Part shown: positions 17,801 to 26,103 of the stretch, piece by piece
How positions within the stretch are numbered: position 1 is the first letter of the stretch
Layout of the letters: each line of letters begins with the position of its first letter
From: Cytobacillus firmus
Lineage (GTDB): Bacteria > Bacillota > Bacilli > Bacillales > Cytobacillaceae
DNA length: 64,000 nt
Direction of reading: 5' to 3'
Assembly: GCF_023715565.1 (NCBI RefSeq)
Contig: NZ_JAMBOJ010000008.1
Coordinates: 1 to 64,000, forward strand
Notes under the pieces: generated by a model
Seen by the model: only the letters and a program-made list of their open reading frames with translations
Databases searched by the model: none
What the model was told of the DNA's origin: nothing
Made by a program: the position numbers and the translations under genes

Positions 17801-18596
17801 CTAACTCATCCCGTACACTTGCAGCTGCTTCACGTGGTTTGGAACGCCTTAAAACTTCATCGGTATTCATCGTCAGTTTATTGGTGTTTTGTCCGCTAGA
17901 TAAAGAAATGCTCCCATATTTAAAATCTCTATTTGAAAAATCAAAAGGAACTATTAGAGGTGTATAGACAATATGAGAGTCTACCTTTTTTATTAGATAG
18001 AGGGACCAAACAGCATCTTTACTGTCGTCAGGGAATAATTCATTAAGAGGTAAATAAGCATCAAATCCTACACTTTCATAACGCATATTACAATCATAGT
18101 TTGGAGTATTCGTTGTTGAAGCGGAACATTCGTTATAGATACCAGATCCTTGGTTATTGTACTCAAGATCTTCGGTAGCGTATAATCCTCGTTGCTGTGC
18201 TTTAAATATTTTTATTGCCCCGGCTCCACTACCAGCAACTTTTTGAGCTGCGATGTAGGTTTCGTTATTAGAACTTAAATGCCGTTTATGTCCAAAAATT
18301 ACTGACCAGCCTCTAAATTCTAAATAAGGTTGTGTTCCCGTGCCGTTAAAATTCTTGTTAACGATACGTTGTCCGCCAGATATATATTTGTTGTAATATA
18401 CATCGTAAATGAGCATTCTCCCGGTGTTCTCTTTGTAATGTTTCCCACCAGGCGTTTTATTCCACCCACTTCTTACTGTACTTGGAACATCAAATGGAGA
18501 ATATTCAGCGGAACTTGCAGAGGGGAAGAAGAAAATACTTCCCCCTACAAGAAAAAAGAATAGAAATGCTATTAATTTGAATTTGATACGATTCAA
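14835..18596 (-). CDS. Large secreted repeat protein (three ~135-aa repeats, PKD-like domains)
   Basis: A 1253-aa protein from a TTG start two bases after the upstream stop. It has a signal peptide (hydrophobic 9-30, ending SASSAE). The N-terminal ~320 residues are unassigned. Then three tandem ~135-aa repeats follow, recognisable by SGNK.Q.LR..GSGVEVR and VTPKTHGH..D.QYHY.DNV. Next comes a Ser/Trp-rich segment, then two PKD-like beta-sandwiches (AGFNTDK, DGD.LTY, GT.TITQTVKD) and beta-rich C-terminal domains. No LPXTG or TM at the C-terminus. Probably a surface adhesin, co-translated with the anchored Pro-rich protein. Binding partner unknown. Confidence 0.8.
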   Translation of the reverse strand: MNRIKFKLIAFLFFFLVGGSIFFFPSASSAEYSPFDVPSTVRSGWNKTPGGKHYKENTGRMLIYDVYYNKYISGGQRIVNKNFNGTGTQPYLEFRGWSVIFGHKRHLSSNNETYIAAQKVAGSGAGAIKIFKAQQRGLYATEDLEYNNQGSGIYNECSASTTNTPNYDCNMRYESVGFDAYLPLNELFPDDSKDAVWSLYLIKKVDSHIVYTPLIVPFDFSNRDFKYGSISLSSGQNTNKLTMNTDEVLRRSKPREAAASVRDELGSDRYFTNNTTYTRVDSEESQTAVWYGVRSPKDSNKTKWAATSYWRFSGDQARISYITENDPPEHIADSITNHRYRDGSNHWVQPNDTVTVMLRQYDKESGNKNQFLRMLGSGVEVRARHDFFDATNHNYHWVKSNHLVIEAAKRTENTKYGKVEWSVTPKTHGHTYDVQYHYTDNVGNAVGYDTGSGNTGLKLSVDGVAPTNITNSLTGARYINGNDYWVRENESVTITLRQRDPHSGNKYQYLRLLGSGVEVRSRHDFAAASDYNNHWIKSNHLVIDEANRTENTDYGTVKWNVTPKTHGHNYDIQYHYFDNVNNGRGYDTGEGDTGMNLRVDSVSPSHISHSLTGAKYVNNNVYWVNSDDKVTVQLMQHDGDSGNKRQYLRLAGNNIDVRSSHYFSESTNHQDSFFKSSHAVIEAANRQEQTAYGKVNWTVVPKTHGHLYDIQYYYQDNVDNISNVVIDESAKGYQSTNMKLGVDDAGPVIQYRNNEDTADFSSRDWSKESIKVRLKFNDAHSGYKRSRYVWTQSSSTPTESQWSSWSTNSNYVVTKSGKGQWYLHVQSEDNVGNVSTTYKGAYKFNNPPVAGFNTDKTTYYRDGTIKVTSTATDPDGDPLTYHYVLVKADGTKVTSTSVNPSFTGLDKPGTFTITQTVKDPEGATDSITKSVEVVNRPPTAGFNTDKAKYFNNESIKITSTASDIDGDKLTYVYELTKPDGSKVTSSAANPTFNGLQLIGVYTIVQTVKDTYNATDTITKTIEVVNRPSTITLTYDPTDPYEGDTINVCVRVHDADGHKMDVKIYVTEEGTFEKTVLTKTKVVSDTKHCYSFVSKHKKYTFRATSDDGYDETEVTTWVNVKPLTLKGYVKHTPDWQNKHQSLGHKDNQFYSGEKFLLEADVSPYPIEYVKSTLKATQANSVSINRTVSLGKTTSILYKGELYDPAFIEYPTNIKPGPAIFEFEVKYTNGVIKKDSVPIEILADSYKAFKLHRKY

Positions 18597-18598
18597 AT

Positions 18599-19636
18599 CT
18601 ATCTCACCTTTCTAAATTTGAAAAACCAAACAACTCCTCCAATCGCCATTAAGATTAATAAGGAAAAGCCAACCCAAATTTTATTATTACTAGAATTTGT
18701 GTTGCTATCACTGGAAACATCTTTTAAAGCAGATTGACTATTAATTTTTTCTTCTGTTTGAAGTGATTTTTCTTCTCCATCACCACCGTTATCCTCATCT
18801 TGATTTATAGAATCTTCAGATGACTTTTCATCTTCAGATTTGCTATCAACTTTTTCTTTTGCTTCTTCATCATTGGAGTTTTCTTTATCTCCAGAAGGTT
18901 TGGTTGAGGCATTCGCCACCTCTTTTACTTGATTTTCAGTGACTGATTTAGAATTTTCCTCATTGCCTTTTGCCTTTGTTGTTGTTGCGGTATTTGTTGA
19001 AGTGTTTTTACTGCTTCCACCGCTATTAGATGAAGTTGATGTCTTATTTGTTTGACTTTGAGTTTCTGTAGGTTTAGACACCGGCTTCGTTGTCGGTTTT
19101 GACTCTGGCTTAGGCTGTGGCTTAGGCTCAGGTTTAGGCTGAGGTTTCGGTTCTGGCTTTGGTTGTGGTTTTGGCTCAGGCTTAGGCTGTGGCTTTGGTT
19201 CTGGTTTAGGCTCTGGTTTAGGCTCGGGCTTAGGCTCTGGTTTCGGTTTCGCCTTCAAGATAGTTGTTACAGTTAGTTCCGCTTGAAAAGGCTCCTCGAA
19301 GATAGATATTGTGAACTTTTGGCCGCTTCTTGTTACTTCAGTAGTAACGTGGCCAACAACGTGAAAGTTATTAGCGCTTGCAGAATAAAAGCCGTTAACC
19401 AACCCATTGCAGGGACCGGTTGCATTTGCCCAGTTGTTTTCTGTATGAATATCCGATTGAATTGTCATACTGCAACTAGCCTTTGAACTTGCTTCTACGG
19501 AATTACTTTGAAAGATCCCTCCTATATTTGCAGCTAATAGTGTTGCTAACGTTGCCTTCATAAATTTTCTCATTCGTCTTCCCCTTCTTCCTCGAGATTT
19601 TTCCTCAATTTTAGTTGCATTCTTTTGTCTCAACAT
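18599..19636 (-). CDS. Membrane-anchored surface protein with (KPEPKPQP)n stalk
   Basis: ATG at 19636 after AGGGGGAAG; 345 aa. A basic N-terminus and signal peptide (KATLATLLAANIGGIFQ) precede a ~90-residue head containing two Cys, then a tandem Lys-Pro-Glu/Gln stalk of about 60 residues. A Ser/Thr/Asn and acidic linker follows, and a C-terminal membrane helix (IWVGFSLLILMAIGGVVWFF) with a basic tail. This is the layout of a wall-spanning stalk displaying a head domain; there is no LPXTG, so anchoring is by the helix. It heads the operon with the 1253-aa protein and is preceded by leader C. Confidence 0.8.
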   Translation of the reverse strand: MLRQKNATKIEEKSRGRRGRRMRKFMKATLATLLAANIGGIFQSNSVEASSKASCSMTIQSDIHTENNWANATGPCNGLVNGFYSASANNFHVVGHVTTEVTRSGQKFTISIFEEPFQAELTVTTILKAKPKPEPKPEPKPEPKPEPKPQPKPEPKPQPKPEPKPQPKPEPKPQPKPESKPTTKPVSKPTETQSQTNKTSTSSNSGGSSKNTSTNTATTTKAKGNEENSKSVTENQVKEVANASTKPSGDKENSNDEEAKEKVDSKSEDEKSSEDSINQDEDNGGDGEEKSLQTEEKINSQSALKDVSSDSNTNSSNNKIWVGFSLLILMAIGGVVWFFKFRKVR

Positions 19637-19659
19637 GTGTCTTCCCCCTATATTTTTTT

Positions 19660-19790
19660 CACAAAACAAAAACGGCTCTTTGGTAGAGGTTTTTAGGCAA
19701 TAGTAAATAAATACTATTATCCTCGTAACTCTTAAGTCCCAAAGAACCGCTCTTTTTGTGAATCCGCTAACTCCAAAGTAGGAGATGCAA
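19660..19790 (-). promoter_or_regulatory. Leader RNA copy C (5' hairpin plus intrinsic terminator)
   Basis: Minus-strand leader of the surface-protein operon. The 5' hairpin at 19764..19788 has CTCC/GGAG arms between GC and AGCGG. The terminator stem CGGTTCTTTGG/CCAAAGAGCCG (19673..19749) ends in TTTTTGTTTT. The stem bases of the first hairpin differ completely from the other copies, yet pairing is kept. Confidence 0.75.
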
Positions 19791-19868
19791 TAAAATAGTA
19801 AAAGCTAACATTTGAGACTATTATATTAAATTTTGGAAGACTTTTCAAACATTGATTTGATATGAATA

Positions 19869-19925
19869 CAAAAAAACCCGAACAAACGATTGAATAAGTT
19901 CAATCATTCATTCGGGTTTTTCCCG
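19869..19925 (-). terminator. Terminator of the Tad-like operon
   Basis: AACCCGAA..TTCGGGTT with inner GATTGA/TCAATC arm and a T run on the minus strand, about 70 bp after the last gene of the operon (stop at 19993). Confidence 0.8.
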
Positions 19926-19992
19926 TTAGCCATATATTAATTTAATCATAATACATATGGGTATTATGGGTCAATTAAATAAGAGCCATTAT

Positions 19993-20490
19993 TTATTTTT
20001 TATATTCATAAACCGCTGCCTGCCTTATAAAGCTCGAATCTCCGACAAACCAGCGGGGGCTTTCAGTACTAATAACTGCTATGACACTAGGACCATCAAC
20101 AGTCTCCATAATCTTGAATTGGTCATTAACGTATGTAAAAGGATAGGTCCTTGGATAACTATCATCTATAAATTCAAGATGCAAAAGAAATATATCATTC
20201 TTATAAAAAGAACTTTCATTTGGTGTATAAACAAATCCGGAACCACTTTTAATATCTAAATTTTTTTCCAAGCTGGATTTAAGATTGTATATGGCCTTAT
20301 CCTGATCAAAAACAATTCTCCCATTTCCCAGCTGCTCAGGATTGACAGCTAAGGCAGCATCATGAACAGCTAACTCTAGGGCGTTTTTAAGTTGCCTTGT
20401 AGCTGTTTTGTCAGCATCGAGATTAAATTGGATTTGAGTTATAAATGCGAATAAGAGAATAAATAGAATGGTTCTAAGTGTAGTGGCCAT
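19993..20490 (-). CDS. TadE/TadF-like minor pseudopilin
   Basis: A 165-aa protein with ATG after AGGAGTTATTT. One N-terminal hydrophobic helix (LRTILFILLFAFITQIQF, 5-22) is followed directly by a soluble alpha/beta domain, the topology of TadE/F-type pseudopilins and of small proteins in Tad-like plasmid clusters. It is the last gene of the 28.4-20.0 kb operon. The family assignment is by topology and context; no conserved motif proves it. Confidence 0.6.
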   Translation of the reverse strand: MATTLRTILFILLFAFITQIQFNLDADKTATRQLKNALELAVHDAALAVNPEQLGNGRIVFDQDKAIYNLKSSLEKNLDIKSGSGFVYTPNESSFYKNDIFLLHLEFIDDSYPRTYPFTYVNDQFKIMETVDGPSVIAVISTESPRWFVGDSSFIRQAAVYEYKK

Positions 20491-20501
20491 ACAAATAACT
20501 C

Positions 20502-20885
20502 CTAATTAATATATTCACTTAAGATTTTCGTTTCCTTTTTAAAAGTACTTGGACCTTGATTAAAAATATCTAGGATAAAAATAAAACTTCTTGGGGCTTC
20601 GATACTTGCTTCTATATATTGGTTACGGGGTGTTAAAGATTGTGTGGCTGTTACCTTTATTTTTGATTCATCAAAGTTATACCTATCTACTAAAGTATCT
20701 TTCATTTCGTCAATAATAGCAGGAGTGAAGCGGCCTTCTATCGAGGCTTTCTTTGCACCTTCAGTGAGAACTACTTCTACTGCCTCTCTATGCAGGCTAT
20801 CCAAGTAAGCCAGGATTGGAGCAAACATAATATTAATGACAATAAAAAGTGTCATCCATTCTCCTAATGTTTTGGACAATTTCAT
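20502..20885 (-). CDS. TadE-like / DUF4320-type pilin-like protein
   Basis: ATG at 20885 sits six bases after ATGGAGGTT, giving 127 aa; a longer frame to 21032 overlaps the upstream peptide gene and lacks a ribosome site. The N-terminal membrane helix (EWMTLFIVINIMFAPILAYL) is followed by a ~95-aa soluble domain. Typical of minor pilin-like proteins encoded after TadC. The gene is 11 bp from the next one. Function inferred from position. Confidence 0.6.
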   Translation of the reverse strand: MKLSKTLGEWMTLFIVINIMFAPILAYLDSLHREAVEVVLTEGAKKASIEGRFTPAIIDEMKDTLVDRYNFDESKIKVTATQSLTPRNQYIEASIEAPRSFIFILDIFNQGPSTFKKETKILSEYIN

Positions 20886-20940
20886 AACCTCCATTTGGAC
20901 AAGAGGGAGGTTAATCTCCCCCTGCCCATAATTTTTGATG

Positions 20941-21120
20941 TTAAGGAGTATTAGTTGTATTACCAGCTCCGCTTGGGAGATTGCTATTTGCTCCAGTAAT
21001 ATCGTTTGAATAATTGGTTGTTTCGGATCCAATCATGTTATAGCCGATAAAGAATAGGAAAGCGCTGATAGATACTACCGTTACTGCAATTTTTAAGAAG
21101 GTGGATAAAGTTTGATTCAT
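20941..21120 (-). CDS. Pilin-like peptide 1 (59 aa)
   Basis: ATG at 21120 after GGAGGAATTTAAAC. The sequence starts MNQTLSTFLKIAVTVVSIS, then one membrane helix and a short Asn/Thr/Ser-rich tail. It shares the TLSTF-KIA start with the peptide at 21455 and the LATFMLMAA start with that at 21300, so the three are a duplicated family. Small size, single helix and position after TadC match Flp/Tad major pilins, though the usual cleavage motif before the helix is not obvious. Confidence 0.7.
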   Translation of the reverse strand: MNQTLSTFLKIAVTVVSISAFLFFIGYNMIGSETTNYSNDITGANSNLPSGAGNTTNTP

Positions 21121-21147
21121 GTTTAAATTCCTCCAATAATAACTAAT

Positions 21148-21300
21148 TTATTTAAATTTTATTTGGTGCTCAGTTTTCAGCATTTCTTCGTGATACTCAT
21201 TTTTTTGCTTCAAAGAATCATAGGCAACTCCAAAGAGAAGTCCTGTGATAAGAATTACGATAGCTGCCATTAACATAAAAGTGGCTAATGATTTATTCAT
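21148..21300 (-). CDS. Pilin-like peptide 2 (50 aa)
   Basis: ATG at 21300 with GGGAGAAAAGGC upstream. Sequence: MNKSLATFMLMAAIVILITG, then a charged helical tail (DSLKQKNEYHEEMLKTE). A paralogue of the two neighbouring peptides, but with a charged C-terminus instead of a polar one, so it may be a minor subunit or an assembly factor. Too short for routine gene calling. Confidence 0.7.
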   Translation of the reverse strand: MNKSLATFMLMAAIVILITGLLFGVAYDSLKQKNEYHEEMLKTEHQIKFK

Positions 21301-21311
21301 GCCTTTTCTCC

Positions 21312-21455
21312 CTATCCACTATTTGTTATGTAATCAGCAATGGAGTCTGAAAGGATGCTCATATCAGTAAACATGGCTCCGAAAATAAAAGCGCTTATCA
21401 CTACTGCAGTGATGGCAATTTTCATAAATGTGCTTAGAGAATTATTTATCGACAT
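21312..21455 (-). CDS. Pilin-like peptide 3 (about 47 aa)
   Basis: Stop at 21312. Two possible starts: ATG at 21455 (only two bases after GGAGGTG) or the ATA at 21449, eight bases after AAGGAGG, which aligns with the starts of the sister peptides (NNSLSTFMKIAI). If ATA is used it is a rare start codon. One membrane helix and an Asp/Ser tail. First of three tandem pilin-like genes right after tadC. Confidence 0.65.
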   Translation of the reverse strand: MSINNSLSTFMKIAITAVVISAFIFGAMFTDMSILSDSIADYITNSG

Positions 21456-21481
21456 CACCTCCTTAAAGGATTTTTAGGATA

Positions 21482-22405
21482 TTACATTCGGGAAGATTTC
21501 AAAATAACTGATACCATTGTTACGATTACTACAAGGAAATTAAGGATTATCAGAAAATGAGTTATTTTAATGGGAATTCCTAATAGATCAGTAGTAATTT
21601 TTCTCTTTCTTCGATAGTTTTCAATTTGCGAACGAACAAACATATTATGCATTCCTCGTAAATGTCCCAAAGCGGTTTTTCTGTCTAAGTCATCTAAATT
21701 TTTAATAACACCTATTAACGCCTGGGACTCTTTTGAATTAAGCTCTTTTTCAAACTGCTCTAACGCTGCTTTTGGTCCTTCATCGTTACTCCAGGAAGTA
21801 AGAAGTTTTGTGAGTGGTTTGTCCAAAACAACGAAGTAGGGTTTAATATTTCGCAAGATATTATAGGTATTGATCCTGCTGATGTTCATCATTTCAATCT
21901 CGTTAATTAGTAAGTCATATAACATAAAAACTTCCGCGTGCTTTTTTGCTTGGTGGTATTCGATAACTCTCTTCATCAAATAAACAAACAAAGAATATGG
22001 GTTGCTTGGTGCAGCCAGGAGAGCAAGTAATAAGATGATAACAGCTGCTACCATTGTTAATTTTTGCGCTCCCCCATTAATGAGAATCGGGAGAATTACG
22101 TAGTATGTAGTTAGGAAAAGGATGAGTCCAAAAGTAACAAGATAGTATTTCAAACCATTAATACCTAAAGGATACTGAGCAAGCTTAAGCCATTCCTCTA
22201 CTTTAGTTTCTTTTGAACTATAAACAAGCTTCTCTTTATTCTTTATTAAGCTATTTCTGAAACGGATTCGGGTTTGTACTCTTTCTGCTTGTGAACTTAA
22301 TCCTGTATAAACCAATACACCGGCTAAACATGATAAAAGAAAAGAGAGTGTATACATTACATACGGAAGATATTTAAAGAACATTGTCTCAGCCAGGGGT
22401 AACAC
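21482..22405 (-). CDS. TadC-like inner-membrane platform protein (T2SF)
   Basis: A 307-aa protein with an N-terminal helix pair (about 8-30 and 78-125), a cytoplasmic helical domain (YHQAKKHAEVFMLYDLLINE, then NISRINTYNILRNI) and a C-terminal hydrophobic helix (THFLIILNFLVVIVTMVSV). This is the T2SF layout of TadC, the platform on which TadA works. GTG at 22405 has AAGGAG close by; ATG at 22384 is the alternative. It follows tadB directly, as in tad loci generally. Confidence 0.75.
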   Translation of the reverse strand: MLPLAETMFFKYLPYVMYTLSFLLSCLAGVLVYTGLSSQAERVQTRIRFRNSLIKNKEKLVYSSKETKVEEWLKLAQYPLGINGLKYYLVTFGLILFLTTYYVILPILINGGAQKLTMVAAVIILLLALLAAPSNPYSLFVYLMKRVIEYHQAKKHAEVFMLYDLLINEIEMMNISRINTYNILRNIKPYFVVLDKPLTKLLTSWSNDEGPKAALEQFEKELNSKESQALIGVIKNLDDLDRKTALGHLRGMHNMFVRSQIENYRRKRKITTDLLGIPIKITHFLIILNFLVVIVTMVSVILKSSRM

Positions 22406-22413
22406 TCCTCTCC

Positions 22414-23397
22414 TTATAAGTCATTTTTCGGCCTTTTCAGGAATGCCGAAATAATAATGGAGAAAACAACTCCTAATAAACAAACTGAAAATAGTAGGAT
22501 TGTCCATTGGCTACCAAACTGCAGTTTCCACCAATCCTGGGCACCAGAAGAATAGTACCCAAGGATAAGCGAACCAATAAAAACCGGAATGGTTAAATAT
22601 CCGTTGTAAACAGAATCCATTGTTTGAGATTTTTCTTCTTCTAACATTTCTTCTGTTTCTTCCATCTGCTTTGTTAATACCATTAAGGCATTAAGAACCT
22701 TTTCGTTATATAGGTAAGCCTTTAAAATAATACTTCCTAAGCGTTTGGACCAGTTTGTCCCTGCTGTATAAGTAAATACCTGAACACTTTCACGCAATTC
22801 ATACTCATTTCTTGAGACCTGAAGATCAGAAATTAACTTAACGATTACTTTCCTTAATTCTGGACTCCTAATATCTTTTTGAGTTTCAGATAAAGCATGA
22901 TACATATCGTTATGCATTGCATTGTAATTTTGAGTAAGTTTTTGTACAATGTTCAGAAATTCCAAACTCATGAGATACCGTATTTTATTAAGTTTTAACC
23001 TTAAGAATAAATAAGGGATTAAAAGTAATAGAAAGCCAAACATCACTGATACAAAAATATCTCCAAAAACGAATAGGATAAAAACTCCTGATAAAACCCC
23101 TAATAGTGTTGAAAGAATAAGGAAAATTTCTACACTGTTTTCATTCCTTTCTTCACTAGTTGTTTTTATTAATAGGTTAAGATGTTTTAAAAGGGGATTT
23201 TTATATTCGTGAGTTCTAGACAAAACAGCTTTTGTTTTAACCTTCCGGATCCTATATTTGTAATTCCACTCATTTACCTTCGTTTTTATTGATGACTGCA
23301 TAATTGTTTTAGCAGTCCATAATGACAGGCAGAGAAGAATTGCATATAGAAAGTAATTTACGCCAATTTGCCATATCCAGTGTAAGATGCTATCCAT
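22414..23397 (-). CDS. TadB-like inner-membrane platform protein (T2SF)
   Basis: A 327-aa protein. Helices lie near 10-30, 92-135 and at the C-terminus (IPVFIGSLILGYY, WTILLFSVCLLGVVFSIIIS), around a cytoplasmic four-helix segment (LNIVQKLTQNYNAMHNDMYHAL) characteristic of T2SF proteins. The ATG overlaps the tadA stop by eight bases, showing coupling. Partner of the 307-aa TadC-like protein. Divergent from the reference families but consistent in topology and gene order. Confidence 0.75.
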   Translation of the reverse strand: MDSILHWIWQIGVNYFLYAILLCLSLWTAKTIMQSSIKTKVNEWNYKYRIRKVKTKAVLSRTHEYKNPLLKHLNLLIKTTSEERNENSVEIFLILSTLLGVLSGVFILFVFGDIFVSVMFGFLLLLIPYLFLRLKLNKIRYLMSLEFLNIVQKLTQNYNAMHNDMYHALSETQKDIRSPELRKVIVKLISDLQVSRNEYELRESVQVFTYTAGTNWSKRLGSIILKAYLYNEKVLNALMVLTKQMEETEEMLEEEKSQTMDSVYNGYLTIPVFIGSLILGYYSSGAQDWWKLQFGSQWTILLFSVCLLGVVFSIIISAFLKRPKNDL

Positions 23398-24916
23398 CTA
23401 GATTCTCTCCCAAAAGAGTATCTATAATTTGATCCTTTATTTTTAAGTAATCCTTCATTGGTGATTTTCTTTCTTTATCTTTTAAATGCTTAATGAGAAT
23501 TTTTGTATCTTCTAGACTTTCAGCTGCCATAAGAGTCAATAAATCTTTTGTGATATTAGAAGAGTAGTAATATTTATCTGTTACAGGACTATATCGAACT
23601 AAATCTTGTGTCCGGTGAGCCCTTTTATCTTCATCCCAAATGATTTCGGTGACTCCAATAACTCGCTTTCTTCTCCTATCTCGATCCGCGCTCATGGTTA
23701 CAATAATGTCAATATTACGCGCTACACGTTCCAATTCATTTGCAAAGTTCCGATTCGGAAACTCATCTAAAATATGTCGGGTAATCTGCGGTGCCACATT
23801 TTCTACAGATGTAAGGTGATAGGTCGAAAATGCTCCCCTTTCCCCACGTTCACAAGCTTGGAGATAGCCTTCAGTTTCAAGACTTCGTATTTCTCCAACA
23901 ATGATATAGTCGTGCTCCATTCTTAGCAGTCTTGGGACAGCATGGTGGAGATCGCCTTCTTTGGCTTGAATTTCAAAGATAAGCCGGTCTTTAAATTGCT
24001 TGGATAAATCCAACTCAAAGTGCTTCTCCATTACAGCAGCAACATAGCTGGAATCCCGTTCTCTCAACATAGATTTCATAAAAGTCGATTTAGCGGACCG
24101 GACACGGCCGGCAAAGATTGTGTTTGCCATTACCCTGGATAATGCACGAAACAAGGGAATATCATCTTCAAGAATAGTTCCTAAATTAGCTTGTTCCTCA
24201 AGACTCATATTTTTTACAACAAAGCGGCGGAACATGATGTAATTTTCTTTCCCTCTTGGTTTTTGAATCATAGTGATACGGCTTCCGTCTTCTCTTTCTA
24301 TTTCAAGTTCCGGTGTTTGTTCATTAATAACCGCATCTTTGACCCTCATAGTAAAAGCCCTTTTTATTCGTTCAACAGCCTCTACATCTTCAAATTCCTC
24401 TATTTGTTTTTTAAATTGACCATCAATATCAAGCCAAAGTTCTTTTCCACGTATGACGGCCGCTTCACTATTCGGAAGCTTGTCCCATTTGTGAAGGATA
24501 CTGACTCCCCATACTTCATGAAAGATAGCTTCAGCAAGGGAATCATAAAAGCGAGGATACTCATTAGTGGTGATATTCTCGGTTTGTAAAACTTCATTGA
24601 TCTTCGTAATAAAGTAAGACATGGCTTGTGCATCACCAATTACTGCTTTATGCTGCCGTTCCAACCAAATATTTTCATTGTAGTGTACTTCATCGAGGTC
24701 TTTTCCTTTTTCTCTGTTAGATTCTGAAACGGATCCATCTACAATAATGTCATTAAGTTGCTCCCGGACCTTTTGGTAGATATCCTTAAAGGACCTCTTT
24801 CTCGCAAAGGTTGTAATGTAATTCACTTTTAACCCTTTTTTTTGAACGGTCTCTGCCAACCAATCAGAAGAACTAAATTCTTTTTCGACTCCCAATTCCA
24901 TTTCAATTTGCTTCAA
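23390..24916 (-). CDS. TadA/CpaF-like secretion ATPase with altered Walker A
   Basis: A 508-aa protein with the order expected of VirB11/CpaF ATPases: an N-terminal domain (1-250), then a P-loop at GRVRSAKST (about 292) and a Walker-B/Asp-box region (HDYIIVGEIRSLETEGYLQA) followed by the His-box-like GAFSTYHLTS. The P-loop lacks the second glycine of GxxxxGKS/T (A in its place) but keeps Lys-Ser, so activity is plausible. It powers pilus assembly in Tad systems. Neighbours are TadZ-like (upstream) and TadB/TadC-like (downstream). Confidence 0.85.
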   Translation of the reverse strand: MKQIEMELGVEKEFSSSDWLAETVQKKGLKVNYITTFARKRSFKDIYQKVREQLNDIIVDGSVSESNREKGKDLDEVHYNENIWLERQHKAVIGDAQAMSYFITKINEVLQTENITTNEYPRFYDSLAEAIFHEVWGVSILHKWDKLPNSEAAVIRGKELWLDIDGQFKKQIEEFEDVEAVERIKRAFTMRVKDAVINEQTPELEIEREDGSRITMIQKPRGKENYIMFRRFVVKNMSLEEQANLGTILEDDIPLFRALSRVMANTIFAGRVRSAKSTFMKSMLRERDSSYVAAVMEKHFELDLSKQFKDRLIFEIQAKEGDLHHAVPRLLRMEHDYIIVGEIRSLETEGYLQACERGERGAFSTYHLTSVENVAPQITRHILDEFPNRNFANELERVARNIDIIVTMSADRDRRRKRVIGVTEIIWDEDKRAHRTQDLVRYSPVTDKYYYSSNITKDLLTLMAAESLEDTKILIKHLKDKERKSPMKDYLKIKDQIIDTLLGENLDG

Positions 24917-24929
24917 CGATAACCACCTC

Positions 24930-26087
24930 CTATTTCAAGAAAGAAAAGAATCTCTTTTTCTCATTCCGTTCTTCTATAAGCTGCTCTTTTTCGGTTAGCC
25001 TACATTCAGAAATAATTAAATTCGATAGCAGGTCTAAGTTTTTTGTATAATAAGAATCCGATACATCATATAGGAGCCTCTTTTGATATGCGGCCATCGC
25101 TCCTAGGTCCCCCATATCAGGCAGTGTGGCTACCTTGGTCATTCCGAGCTCTTCTTCTAATGCCTTTTCATTAATTAGCGTGTTGGCCGGTTGAAAACGA
25201 TTAATAATCAACATAAAGTCGTCTGACGCACCACCTGTAGGCTCAATAAGTTGTTGGAAAACGTAAGGGAAGTAACCTCTATAACCTTTTTCTTCTTGAT
25301 TTGTTACCAAAAAGCGTAAATTGCTAGATATATAGGATTGAACCGTTGGAGCGGTATCAAAATGAGTACCGGCATCGATTAAAATCACATCGAATAGTTG
25401 CTGAGCGACTTTAATAAGATGTTCAATTTCATTTGGTTGGTAAAACCGTTGCATCTTAATATCCCGGTTTCCTGCAAGGTGATAAAACCCATTTTGATGT
25501 GAAACCGCTTCTGAAAGCCTTGCTGGTGTTAAGTTTTGGGTCTTCAGGTCAACTTTTAAGTCATTTAAATAATGTCCGTTATAGTGATAAAAATAATCAG
25601 ATGGATCCCAGCTGTTTAAACTTAGGACCAGGACTTTCTCTTCTATCTTATTCGAGAGTGACCGGGCAAGATTTAGGGTAGTAGTTGAAACACCCGCCCC
25701 GCTATGGGTACCGAAAAAACTGACAAGTCTTTTTGAAAGGTAATCATCTTTGTTTGTAATCTGATTAATAATTTCATCTACAACTTGATCCACTGTTGAA
25801 TATTCGCTTAAGACCTTGACCTTATAGGCAGCACATAAGCGGGTAATATTTCGCATGATAATATCGCTGTTTACTCCAAGTGGTTTATAAAAGACTAAAC
25901 TCTCCGGAAAAAGATCTCTAACTTGTTGTAAACTATCTAAATCAAAACTCTCACCATCTAATAAAATGGCATTGATTTCAACATTTGTTTTTGTTGCTTC
26001 GTCCATAATAAGTACTGTGGTGATTTCCTCATGTTTTTCAAACCGTTCTTTATAGATAGAGTTTTTTGATATCACTAATAGATTCAT
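24930..26087 (-). CDS. TadZ/CpaE-like MinD-family ATPase
   Basis: Start ATG at 26087 after AAAGGAGAG; 385 aa. The N-terminal ~125 residues look like the atypical receiver domain of CpaE/TadZ (INAILLDGESFDLDSLQQVR). Then a P-loop with GTHSGAGVSTTT replaces KGGxGKT: the signature lysine and the catalytic-step lysine are both lost. Later DVILIDAGTHFD resembles the switch-II strand. TadZ proteins place pilus machines at the pole, often with a degenerate P-loop. The second CpaE-like protein of the operon is at 26865. Confidence 0.8.
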   Translation of the reverse strand: MNLLVISKNSIYKERFEKHEEITTVLIMDEATKTNVEINAILLDGESFDLDSLQQVRDLFPESLVFYKPLGVNSDIIMRNITRLCAAYKVKVLSEYSTVDQVVDEIINQITNKDDYLSKRLVSFFGTHSGAGVSTTTLNLARSLSNKIEEKVLVLSLNSWDPSDYFYHYNGHYLNDLKVDLKTQNLTPARLSEAVSHQNGFYHLAGNRDIKMQRFYQPNEIEHLIKVAQQLFDVILIDAGTHFDTAPTVQSYISSNLRFLVTNQEEKGYRGYFPYVFQQLIEPTGGASDDFMLIINRFQPANTLINEKALEEELGMTKVATLPDMGDLGAMAAYQKRLLYDVSDSYYTKNLDLLSNLIISECRLTEKEQLIEERNEKKRFFSFLK

Positions 26088-26103
26088 GGGATAATACTCT
26101 CCT

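Noticed and set aside
19095-19250. CRISPR-like short repeats
   Set aside because: They are in-frame (KPEPKPQP)n codon repeats of the surface protein.
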